Shown here one piece after another: positions 7,486 to 15,650 of a stretch of DNA of 27,381 bases (position 1 is its first letter; each line of letters opens with the position of its first letter). The position numbers and the translations under genes are program-made. Under the pieces are notes generated by a model that worked only from the letters and a program-made list of their open reading frames with translations, was not told where the DNA came from and did no database searches. Location: NCBI GenBank assembly GCA_046153915.1, contig JBJXFC010000043.1:1-27381 (forward strand). The letters run 5' to 3'. The stretch is from JANNVZ01 sp046153915 (lineage in GTDB: Bacteria; Bacteroidota; Bacteroidia; Flavobacteriales_D; Sanyastnellaceae).

Positions 7486-8706
7486 TTAAAGATCTAATGC
7501 GGTTATTCTTCCCCACATCGAGGGATTGGTATTAAAACCTTCTTTAAATTCGGAATTCCATCTCGACTGACTGATTCGCTTACCGCTGGTGTCGCCGTCA
7601 TCCACAGCCCATTCAAAACCATAGGTCATTCCTCGCTCCCATGATCCAACCTGCAAACTCTCCCACGGAATGGTGATATCAAATTCAACGAAATTGTCGT
7701 TACGGGTTAGTACAACCTTGGTGTTTTCAACAATGCGATTATTGATCCAATCGAAGACCATTCCCGAGGCATCTAGTTTTATTCCTATATGACAATCGGA
7801 AGGATAAAAAATGCGCCGTTTGGCATCCGCACTTGCGTCTGTTCCAAATGCTATTTCGAGTGCGTCTCCATTCCAGATATCTTTACCAGACTGCATATTT
7901 TGCATGGGTGTGTTATCGGAAATTTTACCTGTAAGTTGAATGCCTTTAAAATCGTAGCATACCCGCATACTGTGATCGCCAATGCGGAACACATTTTCCG
8001 GCGAATCTGGAATTTGCAGACCATTTGTTGCCTTGTTTGTCTTTTGCTCAATAGCCTGTCCAATTTTGCTTTGTTTAGGTTCAAAAGGAATGATGGTAAT
8101 CTCATCTATACAAACCTTGCCACTGGATTCAAACTGTAGCATGAGCTGTTTGATAGCATGCGGTTCGACATCGTTTTGTTCAAACGGAAAGTTTTCTAGT
8201 GGCACCTGAATATGGGTCCATTCGCTTGTAATAACTCCTCCAATAACGCAATCTTTGGTTATTCCGGTCCATGCCTGGCCATCTATGAAGTCCTCAAATC
8301 CTATGGCCCAGGGCAAACCACTTTGCAAATCGCCCGAAAGGGATTTAACCCAAAATGAAACTGCAGCTTTTGAAAGGATTCCAGAAATATCCTTGCCAGT
8401 CCAGTTTTCCCAACCTACACCTAGTCCTAACCAAGGGCACCCATCGGCTTGTTTGTTCCACTTAATTTCAATACTACTTTCTCCGGAATAAGCCGATTCG
8501 TTGTTTTTCTTAACCTCGATACACTGAGAATTGGGAGTATGCCAAAGGTCATTGGTTATGGCATCGCTGTATATAGACACTGGATAGAACCCGTGAACAT
8601 TGGGTCGGGTATCTTGCATTTCGACATCATATAACCCAATTTGCTTGAAAGGTGTACATGCGAGGAAACATGTAAAGAAGAATAGTATCGCAGATTGTTT
8701 AGTCAT
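7486..8706 (-). CDS. Lipoprotein with CBM9-like C-terminal domain, glycan-binding candidate
   Basis: 406 residues from the ATG at 8706-8704. A TTG four codons earlier is possible but less likely. The lipobox is FLAC (Cys17). The first half (about 30-200) resembles a jelly-roll carbohydrate-binding domain: it has aromatic patches such as WLGLGVGWENWTGKD and AVSFWVKS, in the style of CBM11/CIA30 folds. The second half (about 220-400) looks like a CBM9/DOMON sugar-binding module: GDALEIAFGTD, then FDITIPWESL, then FEWAVDDGDTSGKRISQSRW, the last being typical of CBM9. No catalytic motif is visible. It probably binds the locus substrate or oligosaccharides at the envelope. The start follows the previous stop by 8 bp and the stop is 1 bp before bglX. 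Confidence 0.72.
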   Translation of the reverse strand: MTKQSAILFFFTCFLACTPFKQIGLYDVEMQDTRPNVHGFYPVSIYSDAITNDLWHTPNSQCIEVKKNNESAYSGESSIEIKWNKQADGCPWLGLGVGWENWTGKDISGILSKAAVSFWVKSLSGDLQSGLPWAIGFEDFIDGQAWTGITKDCVIGGVITSEWTHIQVPLENFPFEQNDVEPHAIKQLMLQFESSGKVCIDEITIIPFEPKQSKIGQAIEQKTNKATNGLQIPDSPENVFRIGDHSMRVCYDFKGIQLTGKISDNTPMQNMQSGKDIWNGDALEIAFGTDASADAKRRIFYPSDCHIGIKLDASGMVFDWINNRIVENTKVVLTRNDNFVEFDITIPWESLQVGSWERGMTYGFEWAVDDGDTSGKRISQSRWNSEFKEGFNTNPSMWGRITALDL

Positions 8707-8714
8707 ACCCAAAA

Positions 8715-9713
8715 TCAAGGCTCCAATATTCCGTTTTGTGTAAAGATCATGTAATCGAGATAGGCATTGGCGTATCCGGATGCCGGATTGGCGAGAAATA
8801 GGACCGAGATTTGAAGTAGTTTATGGGGTTCTCGAATGCCATTTCCAATATCTGCACTTGGCGCTCCATTGATGAGGGTTTGCAAATCCGCATAATTAAT
8901 GCTGTATTGGCCCCAACCATTTTTATCCATTTGAACTTCCAGAGAGAACATGTCCTCTACATTTGTTGTAAACACACCATCTAGATTGTCGTCCTCCATA
9001 AATTGAAACAACATGATACCATTGCTTAGTTCTTCTGGCTTATAGATCATGACATTAAAATTCTCTAACTCCGGATTTTCTGATAGTGGATAATGTGTTC
9101 CGCCGTAGGCGCTGGCAGGCATGTTGATTAACCCGATAAGCCAATCCCAATTTACGGTTCCTCCGATGTTAAAGTAATTATTGCCTTGAGCTGCAGGAAT
9201 AGTTGATTGCACTGCAAAGCTCATGTTGGCTCCTGTTTGCACAAAAGAATTCCAACCCGGATTGGTGCCTGTTTCAAAATCACTCACAACAAATCCTTCG
9301 TTGATGCGCGCTCCTACTACATCCAATGTATCACGGAGGGTATCTGTTTCACTCAGGAATGTAAGTTGAACGGCACACGACTCTTGCTTGAACATAGGCA
9401 AGTCGGTTGTGGTGCCGTTCCAGGTCGCGTTATCGACATTCAGCAAATTCGAGAATCCTTCGATGCGTTTTACAGCGCCGGATTGAAGTCCTTTTATTTC
9501 GAGCACCCAATCGATGTTCTTTGAAAATGAAGATTCAAAAGTGGTTTGTTCTCCTGTTGAAAAATCAACGTCGTAATTGGTAGCGCTTAATCCCTGCACA
9601 ATGGCAAACTGACCATAGAGATCATTGAGCGCTGGTCCGTCAAATTCGTCATCTGTTTTGCAACCTGCAAATACCAGTAGAATGAGACTCGAGAGGTAAA
9701 TGGTATATTTCAT
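8715..9713 (-). CDS. Surface glycan-binding-like lipoprotein (SusE/SGBP role)
   Basis: 332 residues. A clean lipobox FAGC (Cys18) is followed by KTDDEFD, a strongly acidic patch expected to send the protein to the cell surface. The first part (about 30-135) looks like an immunoglobulin/PKD-type beta domain. The second part starts at FVVSDFETGTNPGW (about 140) and resembles a galactose-binding-like jelly roll ending YLDYMIFTQNG, as in C-terminal domains of surface glycan-binding proteins in polysaccharide-utilisation loci. No enzymatic motif is seen. It sits between the two barrels and the CBM9-like lipoprotein with gaps of only a few bases. It most likely captures polysaccharide next to the barrels, the role SusE/F or SGBP-B plays in classical loci. 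The family name is uncertain. Confidence 0.7.
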   Translation of the reverse strand: MKYTIYLSSLILLVFAGCKTDDEFDGPALNDLYGQFAIVQGLSATNYDVDFSTGEQTTFESSFSKNIDWVLEIKGLQSGAVKRIEGFSNLLNVDNATWNGTTTDLPMFKQESCAVQLTFLSETDTLRDTLDVVGARINEGFVVSDFETGTNPGWNSFVQTGANMSFAVQSTIPAAQGNNYFNIGGTVNWDWLIGLINMPASAYGGTHYPLSENPELENFNVMIYKPEELSNGIMLFQFMEDDNLDGVFTTNVEDMFSLEVQMDKNGWGQYSINYADLQTLINGAPSADIGNGIREPHKLLQISVLFLANPASGYANAYLDYMIFTQNGILEP

Positions 9714-9715
9714 GA

Positions 9716-11434
9716 TCAGAATTTCATTAGGAACAATAACATAAATTGACGCACTTTGTATTGAGGTACGAGATCTTGTTCGTTTCGGATTTTGTATTCG
9801 TTGAGTTGAAAACTGAGATTGGTCTTATCACTAAATCGGTAACGCAGACCGATAGCGCGCATGGTCTCATTGCCATCAGCTTTGAATTCACTAAAGTTGT
9901 ATATTTCTGAATAGGTATCACGAATTGCCGTGTAATCAAATCCTTTGTATTTTACTTCCTGCCATCCCACCAAAAGATCGAGAAGTTGTATCGTTTCTAT
10001 CTCTAAACCAAGATTGACCACAGATGTTTCAAGATTCACATCTCTTACCAATTCTTCAGGTTCGCGGGTGGTAAGATCAGAGCGGTAATTCATGGTCAGT
10101 TTCATCGTCTTTTTCCATGCCGGGAAGAATTTGTTGATGTCTGTGCCCAGAGTTATTTCATTTCTTGTAAATACACGCGGAAAGATTGTTCCCTCGCCCT
10201 TCACTTCTTCCTGGGCAAGACGCGAAACAGAGGCTGTAACGGGTAATTTTTTCGGAGCATATCCCAGAGTCAATGTATAACCCTGCCTGTTGGGTGTAGC
10301 ATCTCCATAGGGCGTTATATTGTCATATTGAGGCGAGAACGCCATCAAATAAGGTTGAATCTGCAAGTTGTACATGTCCGATTCGCGCATCAAATCCATG
10401 GTACTCAAAGCACGCAATTGTTGCTCATTGGTTATTCGCGAATATGCTAGTGGCAATCCTGTAAAGTCAATGCGTTTTGTTTGAGCCCCCGGACTTCTGA
10501 AGGCAGATCCTACATACTTCATTTGCACGTTAAGCGAGACGCCGTATTTATTTTCTTTGATAAAGGCATTTAATTCATTCAACCTGCCATCCCAATCGGG
10601 CGCTTCGGTGTTGTTCTTATAACGTGTGGATGACTTTCCAATTTCGCCGTTCAGATTCGCTTCCCAGTTTTTGTAGGAGTAGCTGATTTTATAATCTGCA
10701 GTAAGCACAGGATTGATGAATATCGATTTGTTTCTGGATGTTCCAGGTATGTCATATAAATTGGCATAGTTGACACCTATCTGAAAATATTTACTTTGGA
10801 TAAGTCGGGCATTTAGTCCGGAGAAAAGCCTGTCGTTGGTTGCAGAAAAATCGCTCGTTTTTACGCGAGTAGTAACCGCATGAAACTGCAATTCCTTGAC
10901 GTATTTTTTGAATACCAAAGCGAACTCAGCCGCTGCTCCTTGTTGACGACGGGAATTATCATTGAAATAAAAATGATCGTAATTGACAAGATCTGTTTGC
11001 TGACGAAAGACCGCCGGAGTATTTGAAATCAATTCCTGATCGTAATTCCACATGGTGTAGCGCGACATTTTGTAGTTGATGTCACCCAATTGATATCTCA
11101 CAATTCCGCCTATCACTCCCCGGGCAGAAAGCTGGCGCACATCAAAAGTTACTCCGGAACCCCAAAAACCGCCGTAATCGTTTCGCACGCGAATCATCCC
11201 CTGTATTTCGGTATTTTTATTGGGGCGAATGTTCACACCCAAATCTACCAGCACATGGCCGCTATTTAAGCGGGGAACTGTAATGGTATCTTCCACACTG
11301 GAGTCTTCGGTGAGTTTATCACCATAAAATAGTGATCGCGCCGTACCATTGAATGTAACTTTCTTTTCTTCCTGCGCCCACGTTTTAAGCCCAAATGCAA
11401 GAATGAGAAACAATATGTATAATGTTTTTTTCAT
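9716..11434 (-). CDS. Outer-membrane beta-barrel protein 1 of the glucan locus (no TonB plug)
   Basis: 572 residues. Signal peptide of about 20 residues cut at WA-Q. The mature protein is made of alternating amphipathic strands with many aromatic girdle residues and ends in MLLFLMKF, the terminal phenylalanine expected by the BAM machinery. There is no plug domain, TonB box or carboxypeptidase-regulatory domain, so it is not a SusC-type transporter. I do not recognise the precise family; large uncharacterised DUF-type Bacteroidota barrels are the nearest idea. Position suggests substrate passage or anchoring in the outer membrane for the glucan locus. Start and preceding stop share one base (TAATG), giving tight coupling with the larger barrel, so the two barrels may work as a pair. 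Confidence 0.75.
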   Translation of the reverse strand: MKKTLYILFLILAFGLKTWAQEEKKVTFNGTARSLFYGDKLTEDSSVEDTITVPRLNSGHVLVDLGVNIRPNKNTEIQGMIRVRNDYGGFWGSGVTFDVRQLSARGVIGGIVRYQLGDINYKMSRYTMWNYDQELISNTPAVFRQQTDLVNYDHFYFNDNSRRQQGAAAEFALVFKKYVKELQFHAVTTRVKTSDFSATNDRLFSGLNARLIQSKYFQIGVNYANLYDIPGTSRNKSIFINPVLTADYKISYSYKNWEANLNGEIGKSSTRYKNNTEAPDWDGRLNELNAFIKENKYGVSLNVQMKYVGSAFRSPGAQTKRIDFTGLPLAYSRITNEQQLRALSTMDLMRESDMYNLQIQPYLMAFSPQYDNITPYGDATPNRQGYTLTLGYAPKKLPVTASVSRLAQEEVKGEGTIFPRVFTRNEITLGTDINKFFPAWKKTMKLTMNYRSDLTTREPEELVRDVNLETSVVNLGLEIETIQLLDLLVGWQEVKYKGFDYTAIRDTYSEIYNFSEFKADGNETMRAIGLRYRFSDKTNLSFQLNEYKIRNEQDLVPQYKVRQFMLLFLMKF

Positions 11435-13380
11435 TAGAAAAATGCCTTCAATTCGATTGTTAATTCACGTCCTCTGAAATGATCCAGATCAAAACTCTGG
11501 TCTTTGAAATAATACCATCTGTGGCGCGCATACAGTCTTACGTTTTTGCCGAAGTCCAAATCAAATCCGCATCCAATACCTTCTCCTGTCTGATTGCGCG
11601 GGCGTCTGCTTATCTCATCAATATCTGTGAGGTAATTGGCCAACGTGCGCTCGTAACCATAATAGGCATTGAGCATGCATCCCGGCGTGATGGCATAGTA
11701 CAATTCAAACTCGGAGATATATTGACGCACGTAGGCCTTTTCGTTGGTTATAGTAACGGGAGACCATGTTCTTGAAACGCTGTTCGCCTGCAACAATGCA
11801 AAAATGAAAAGGTCTTTTTCGCGCCATGTGGTGTGGTATTTAAACTGACCTTCCATCATGTTGAAATGCTTTTGATGAACGGAAACACCCGAACTGTCAT
11901 CGCTGAGATTCACCGTTTCGTACATGTCTCTGTATACGTCGGAATATCGCCCATAAGGACCTACACCAGTTGGGAAGTTCCAACGCCAAAAACGAGATCG
12001 TGTTAATTGATTTACTGAATGGCCATAAGTAATAACCGTTGCAGATGGTGTTAGTTCTGCAGCAAATCCCAGTCCACCGCTAAAGCGTAATTTCCCTTTG
12101 GAAGTTTGAAAATTTAAATGGAGTCCCTGACGATTATTGGTCATCTGTCCAAGGCGAATCATGGAGCTTGAAAACGGCTGCAGAACCGCAGAACTACCCA
12201 CGCTGCCAGCAGGAATATTGTTTGTGCGGTATTCCGGGGTTGATGTATTCCAGAAAACAGCGTTATTATTAACTACATCAGGACTAATGCGGTAATAATG
12301 CAATTCGATTTGGGGCTTGTTGCTGATTGCAGGACTCGCAACTTTAACTTGCACTGCCTCGCCCCATCCTGCATTGTTAACGGGGCTGTAATAATTTCCT
12401 CCTCCTATTTCTGCCTTTGCTTCAAAACCATTGAATTCACAGCCTGCTTCGATGGTGGCCATATAAAATCCGTAAAAATCACGGGACAAACTATCCGTTG
12501 CTGCACGGGAGTTTATCGAGTTAAGGCTGATGAATTTTTTTGCGCCGAAGTCTTTCCTGAATTTCCCACCAAAAGACATATTGGGAACCTGCGAGAATCC
12601 ACCATTCAATTCTGTCTTACCTACCAACAATGCAAAAGAGGTATTGGCGGGCATTTTGGTTCCCTGCACAAGTGCACCAATGAAGGCGCGATTTCCCCAT
12701 CGTGTATCCTGACTAATTGAACCTTGTTCGAAGTATTGCTGATATCGACCGCTGAGATTTTTGCCCATGGGATCCCAGGGATTGCGTTCATACAACATAA
12801 ACCGATTATATCCTTTGAACGATGCCATGGTTAAATCACTCATGGCAAACCACTGGATACCACCTACTCCAACTGAAATATTACCTACTTTAGTTTTGAA
12901 GTTTCCATTCAGATTAATGCCCAGATTTAATCCCATATTGCCTCCCAAACGGGTGCTCAAAAGAGGGGTTTGAATATTGGGACGCAATGAATCTGTAACT
13001 TGCCCTGAATAAGCCGAACCAAGAGCGCCATTCAAAAACTGAAACATCATGATATCAAATCCCCAGTTGGTTTTATCTGAGGTTTTGCCAGCAACATTGA
13101 TCAATAGGTTAGGTAATTGACTATCGTCACCAATAAAAATATTGCGGGGTAAGGCAGTATCACCAATAATAGGATTTAACAAATAAGGATCCAGTTGACG
13201 CTGATATGTTCCAAAGAAGCGATAGAATCCATTGATTTGAATGTTTTTCGAAATGGATGTGTTTTGTTTTGGCATGATGCCATAGCTCTGAAATGAGACA
13301 CTGTCAAGCTGTGCCACTACATCCGCGGAAGCAAATGTTATGCACATTATCAGGGTTAAGGCAAGGTTTTTTGTGCTCAT
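11434..13380 (-). CDS. Outer-membrane beta-barrel protein 2 of the glucan locus (no TonB plug)
   Basis: 648 residues, signal peptide cut at VVA-Q. The strand-rich mature chain ends ELTIELKAFF with a C-terminal phenylalanine. Early sequence QINGFYRFFGTYQRQ (about residues 47-61) starts the barrel. No plug, TonB box or SusC-like features can be seen. Long glycine-rich strands and repeated aromatic/asparagine motifs point to a barrel of roughly 20 or more strands, a guess from length. Together with the 572-residue barrel it occupies the place where SusC and SusD would sit in a standard locus. The precise family is unknown to me. Upstream, a 55-bp gap separates it from the GH158-like gene; it is probably still the same transcript, since I see no terminator there. 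Confidence 0.75.
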   Translation of the reverse strand: MSTKNLALTLIMCITFASADVVAQLDSVSFQSYGIMPKQNTSISKNIQINGFYRFFGTYQRQLDPYLLNPIIGDTALPRNIFIGDDSQLPNLLINVAGKTSDKTNWGFDIMMFQFLNGALGSAYSGQVTDSLRPNIQTPLLSTRLGGNMGLNLGINLNGNFKTKVGNISVGVGGIQWFAMSDLTMASFKGYNRFMLYERNPWDPMGKNLSGRYQQYFEQGSISQDTRWGNRAFIGALVQGTKMPANTSFALLVGKTELNGGFSQVPNMSFGGKFRKDFGAKKFISLNSINSRAATDSLSRDFYGFYMATIEAGCEFNGFEAKAEIGGGNYYSPVNNAGWGEAVQVKVASPAISNKPQIELHYYRISPDVVNNNAVFWNTSTPEYRTNNIPAGSVGSSAVLQPFSSSMIRLGQMTNNRQGLHLNFQTSKGKLRFSGGLGFAAELTPSATVITYGHSVNQLTRSRFWRWNFPTGVGPYGRYSDVYRDMYETVNLSDDSSGVSVHQKHFNMMEGQFKYHTTWREKDLFIFALLQANSVSRTWSPVTITNEKAYVRQYISEFELYYAITPGCMLNAYYGYERTLANYLTDIDEISRRPRNQTGEGIGCGFDLDFGKNVRLYARHRWYYFKDQSFDLDHFRGRELTIELKAFF

Positions 13381-13435
13381 TTTGAAATTGAACTGCGGCT
13401 AATCTACACCTTTTTGTCAAAAACACAATAAGGTT

Positions 13436-14779
13436 TTAATTCGAAGATTGCAATGTCAATTTTTTGAACGACACTGCTTTTGCGGGAGGCAAAGTTTCAT
13501 CCCGTTTCATAACATAAACAGGAACATTCGCATAAGCGTAATGGTTGTGGCCATCACGTATAAAAAGGAAGATGCGGTAAGCTCCTTCTTTAGCTGGAGC
13601 CCGCAATTTTGCATTTCCTCCCTTTTTTGAAACAACAGAACCACGAATGGATTTTGGAGCACTCTCAACATCTCCACCTGATTTGATATCGGTACTTTCG
13701 GGTACAATCAACCAATCAAATCGAAGGTTGTCCTGATCGGCATCCCTGGCCGTAGTGGAAACCTCGAAGGTGTTTTCTGCGATGACTGTTATGTTATCGC
13801 CCTTTTTCATGCCGTTAATAATCAAAGACTCCAAAACAGGGCACGAATTGGAAGGCGTTTTACCCGTCCACAAAACTTCCAGTCGATCAAGTGCTTCGCA
13901 AGATTCGCCGGATTCTGAAAATAAACCGTACCAGGTTGAAGTAGTTTCCTGCTTCTGTCCCCAAAGAAATACATAAGATCCCATGCATTTTTCCATGTCA
14001 CCGCCTATAAAATCCCTGTAGCGGCTTTCATAGGAGTCTGCTTTTTCGGTGCTACTTTGCTCAACCGGGGCACTCCATTTTGTTTTTTCTACTTCCCAGT
14101 GTCCGTTTGGTCCCCATTCTGTGATAAGGTATGGTCCTTGCCAACCTGCATCACGAATGCCTTGTTTTACACCTTTGAGATCACCATAAGTGTTAATTCC
14201 ATAAATATCGATAGCAGGTGCATTGGCCTTGATCAGTCTCACTTCTTCTTTATCCAGACCTGCAGTAACTGTGCATGTAGGATGATTGGGATCTACCTCA
14301 TGTATCATAGCAGCAATATCGTTTACAGCCTTCCATACATTGGTATTGGTATAAAAAAGGTCCACTTCATTTCCGACTCCCCACAATAACAAAGCGGGAT
14401 GATCTTTTAGTTTCATCACCACTTCTCTGAAACCAGCGAGCTGGAGGGCAATTTTCTCTTCGTTGTTGTAATCAAATCCATGGCGTTCATGTTGAACCCA
14501 AAGCCCCATCATAACTGTAAGGCCATGTTTGTGTGCCTCATCCAAAACTTCCATGGCATTGTCTGTGCTCCAGGTGCGAATCGAATTTCCACCAATTTCC
14601 ACCAATTTATCCAATTGTGTATCTCCTCCTCCACCGCGCACATAGTATGGCTCGCCATTGCGCATCAATTGCCAATTGCCATTGGCATCTTGTTGAACAG
14701 AAACAGGAACAACCTGTGAATTGGCTGCAATCACTGAAATAGCCGCAAAAAGTGTCAAAACAAGGGTCCGGATGCACAT
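13436..14779 (-). CDS. Clan GH-A glycoside hydrolase, GH158-like endo-beta-1,3-glucanase candidate
   Basis: 447 residues. Signal peptide cut near ANS-Q, so secreted or periplasmic rather than a lipoprotein. A TIM barrel (about 30-310) opens with NGEPYYVRGGGG and GGNSIRTWST. The acid/base is E138 in LLWGVGNEVD and the nucleophile E221 in YLITEWGPNG, the two-glutamate layout of clan GH-A. A small immunoglobulin-like domain (about 320-445) closes it. Automated tools would likely say GH2 TIM barrel, but the GH2 sandwich domains are absent. Length, barrel-plus-Ig architecture and glutamate positions fit GH158 as I remember it from the Bacteroides uniformis beta-1,3-glucan locus, which also has GH16 and GH3 enzymes. 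Transcription follows the regulator gene after an 11-bp gap. Confidence 0.72.
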   Translation of the reverse strand: MCIRTLVLTLFAAISVIAANSQVVPVSVQQDANGNWQLMRNGEPYYVRGGGGDTQLDKLVEIGGNSIRTWSTDNAMEVLDEAHKHGLTVMMGLWVQHERHGFDYNNEEKIALQLAGFREVVMKLKDHPALLLWGVGNEVDLFYTNTNVWKAVNDIAAMIHEVDPNHPTCTVTAGLDKEEVRLIKANAPAIDIYGINTYGDLKGVKQGIRDAGWQGPYLITEWGPNGHWEVEKTKWSAPVEQSSTEKADSYESRYRDFIGGDMEKCMGSYVFLWGQKQETTSTWYGLFSESGESCEALDRLEVLWTGKTPSNSCPVLESLIINGMKKGDNITVIAENTFEVSTTARDADQDNLRFDWLIVPESTDIKSGGDVESAPKSIRGSVVSKKGGNAKLRAPAKEGAYRIFLFIRDGHNHYAYANVPVYVMKRDETLPPAKAVSFKKLTLQSSN

Positions 14780-14790
14780 AACAATTGGTT

Positions 14791-15522
14791 TTAAAAATCA
14801 AATGAAAATCCTTTGGCTTTCATTGCCTTGAATTTGGTTTCGTCGAAGGAATATAACAGCGATGGTCGATGCGAAACGTTTGTCTGTGCCTCGTTGAGCT
14901 GCTTTAGGAATTTGAATTTGGAAACTTTTTTCCTAAAATTTCCTTTATCAAATTTTTTGTTCAATATGGTCTCAAAAACGCCCTGAAATTCCGTTAACGT
15001 AAATTTCTTGGGTAGCACCCTTGCCCAGATGTCTTCAGTAAGAATGCGGTTTTTTAATTCCAGCAACGATTCATCGAGGATTTCACGGTGATCGAATGCC
15101 AGTTTGGGCACTTTGTTAATTGGATGCCAACGTGTGTTTTTCGCCCACGAGGAGGCACTTGGTTTTAAATCTGTGTGCTCTACCAAAGCGATATAGGCCA
15201 CAGTAATAACGCGGCCGAGCGGATGCCGATCCACTTTGCCAAACGTATGAACTTGCCTGATTGGAATGTCAGAAAGGGAGGTCAAATCTTTCAAAACCCT
15301 TGTTGCGGCAGAATCAAGATCTTCATTTGGATATACCAAATCACCGGGAAGTGCCCAATAGTTTTCGTATGGATCAGTACCTCGTTGAATAAGCAATATC
15401 TTCAACTCCCGCTCATGATAACCGAAGATTACACAGTCTACAGAAAAGGCGGATTTGAAGAATGCATCAATCGGAATCGAATATAAATCGTCCTGTTGAA
15501 GGCGTGGCCTATATGATTTCAT
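14791..15522 (-). CDS. NrtR/AraR-like transcriptional regulator, degenerate Nudix + winged helix
   Basis: 243 residues from ATG 15522-15520. A TTG 13 codons upstream is rejected because it would sit almost on the predicted transcription start. The N-terminal Nudix fold (about 10-150) has IQRGTDPYENYWALPGDLV. Its Nudix box is degraded: where hydrolases have REUxEE, this protein reads R-V-L-K-D-L, losing the metal-binding glutamates. The C-terminal part (about 155-225), with KKFTLTEFQGVFETIL and a following basic segment, is the winged-helix domain of NrtR-type regulators. In this family the dead Nudix domain senses a small metabolite; Bacteroides AraR uses it for a sugar. It heads the glucan operon and lies divergent from the T9SS multi-module gene, so it probably controls both through the palindromes in the 128-bp spacer. 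Confidence 0.85.
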   Translation of the reverse strand: MKSYRPRLQQDDLYSIPIDAFFKSAFSVDCVIFGYHERELKILLIQRGTDPYENYWALPGDLVYPNEDLDSAATRVLKDLTSLSDIPIRQVHTFGKVDRHPLGRVITVAYIALVEHTDLKPSASSWAKNTRWHPINKVPKLAFDHREILDESLLELKNRILTEDIWARVLPKKFTLTEFQGVFETILNKKFDKGNFRKKVSKFKFLKQLNEAQTNVSHRPSLLYSFDETKFKAMKAKGFSFDF

Positions 15523-15568
15523 CTGTGTGGTCAAAGTAGAATAGGAATCAAAGATAATCAACTCGCCG

Positions 15569-15576
15569 CAAATGTA
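15569..15576 (-). promoter_or_regulatory. Predicted -7 element TACATTTG for the regulator/glucan operon
   Basis: On the minus strand TACATTTG is a perfect Bacteroidota -7 box (TAnnTTTG). A TTG at 15602-15600 could serve as the -33 element with a 23-bp spacer, slightly long. Transcription would start near 15562, giving a leader of about 40 nt before the regulator ATG. The palindrome GTATAAAATAC overlaps this box. Confidence 0.5.
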
Positions 15577-15602
15577 TAAAATACTTTTTGTATAAATTAC
15601 AA
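15574..15602. promoter_or_regulatory. Two adjacent palindromes, candidate regulator operators
   Basis: GTATAAAATAC (15574-15584, arms GTAT/ATAC) and TTGTATAAATTACAA (15588-15602, arms TTGTA/TACAA) both contain GTATAAA. The first overlaps the predicted -7 box of the minus-strand operon, the second the predicted -33 box of the plus-strand gene. The arrangement would let the NrtR-like protein repress both directions. No binding data; the AT-rich setting makes chance palindromes possible. Confidence 0.45.
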
Positions 15603-15616
15603 TTAGTGTATATTGG
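15587..15616 (+). promoter_or_regulatory. Predicted promoter of the T9SS multi-module gene
   Basis: TTTG at 15587-15590, an 18-bp spacer, then TATATTGG at 15609-15616 as an imperfect TAnnTTTG (one mismatch). Transcription would begin near 15622, about 29 nt before the ATG at 15651. Confidence 0.4.
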
Positions 15617-15650
15617 CCCCTGTAACCAAATTACTTAACACATAATTACG

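Noticed and set aside
8707..8718. TTG start for the CBM9-like lipoprotein
   Set aside because: The ATG at 8706 gives a normal signal peptide and an 8-bp spacing; TTG remains possible because it would overlap the previous stop.
9716..13380. SusC-type TonB-dependent receptors
   Set aside because: Neither barrel has a plug domain, TonB box or SusC-like N-terminal domain, and no SusD follows.
15523..15561. TTG start for the NrtR-like regulator
   Set aside because: It would coincide with the predicted transcription start; the ATG at 15522 begins near the conserved domain.
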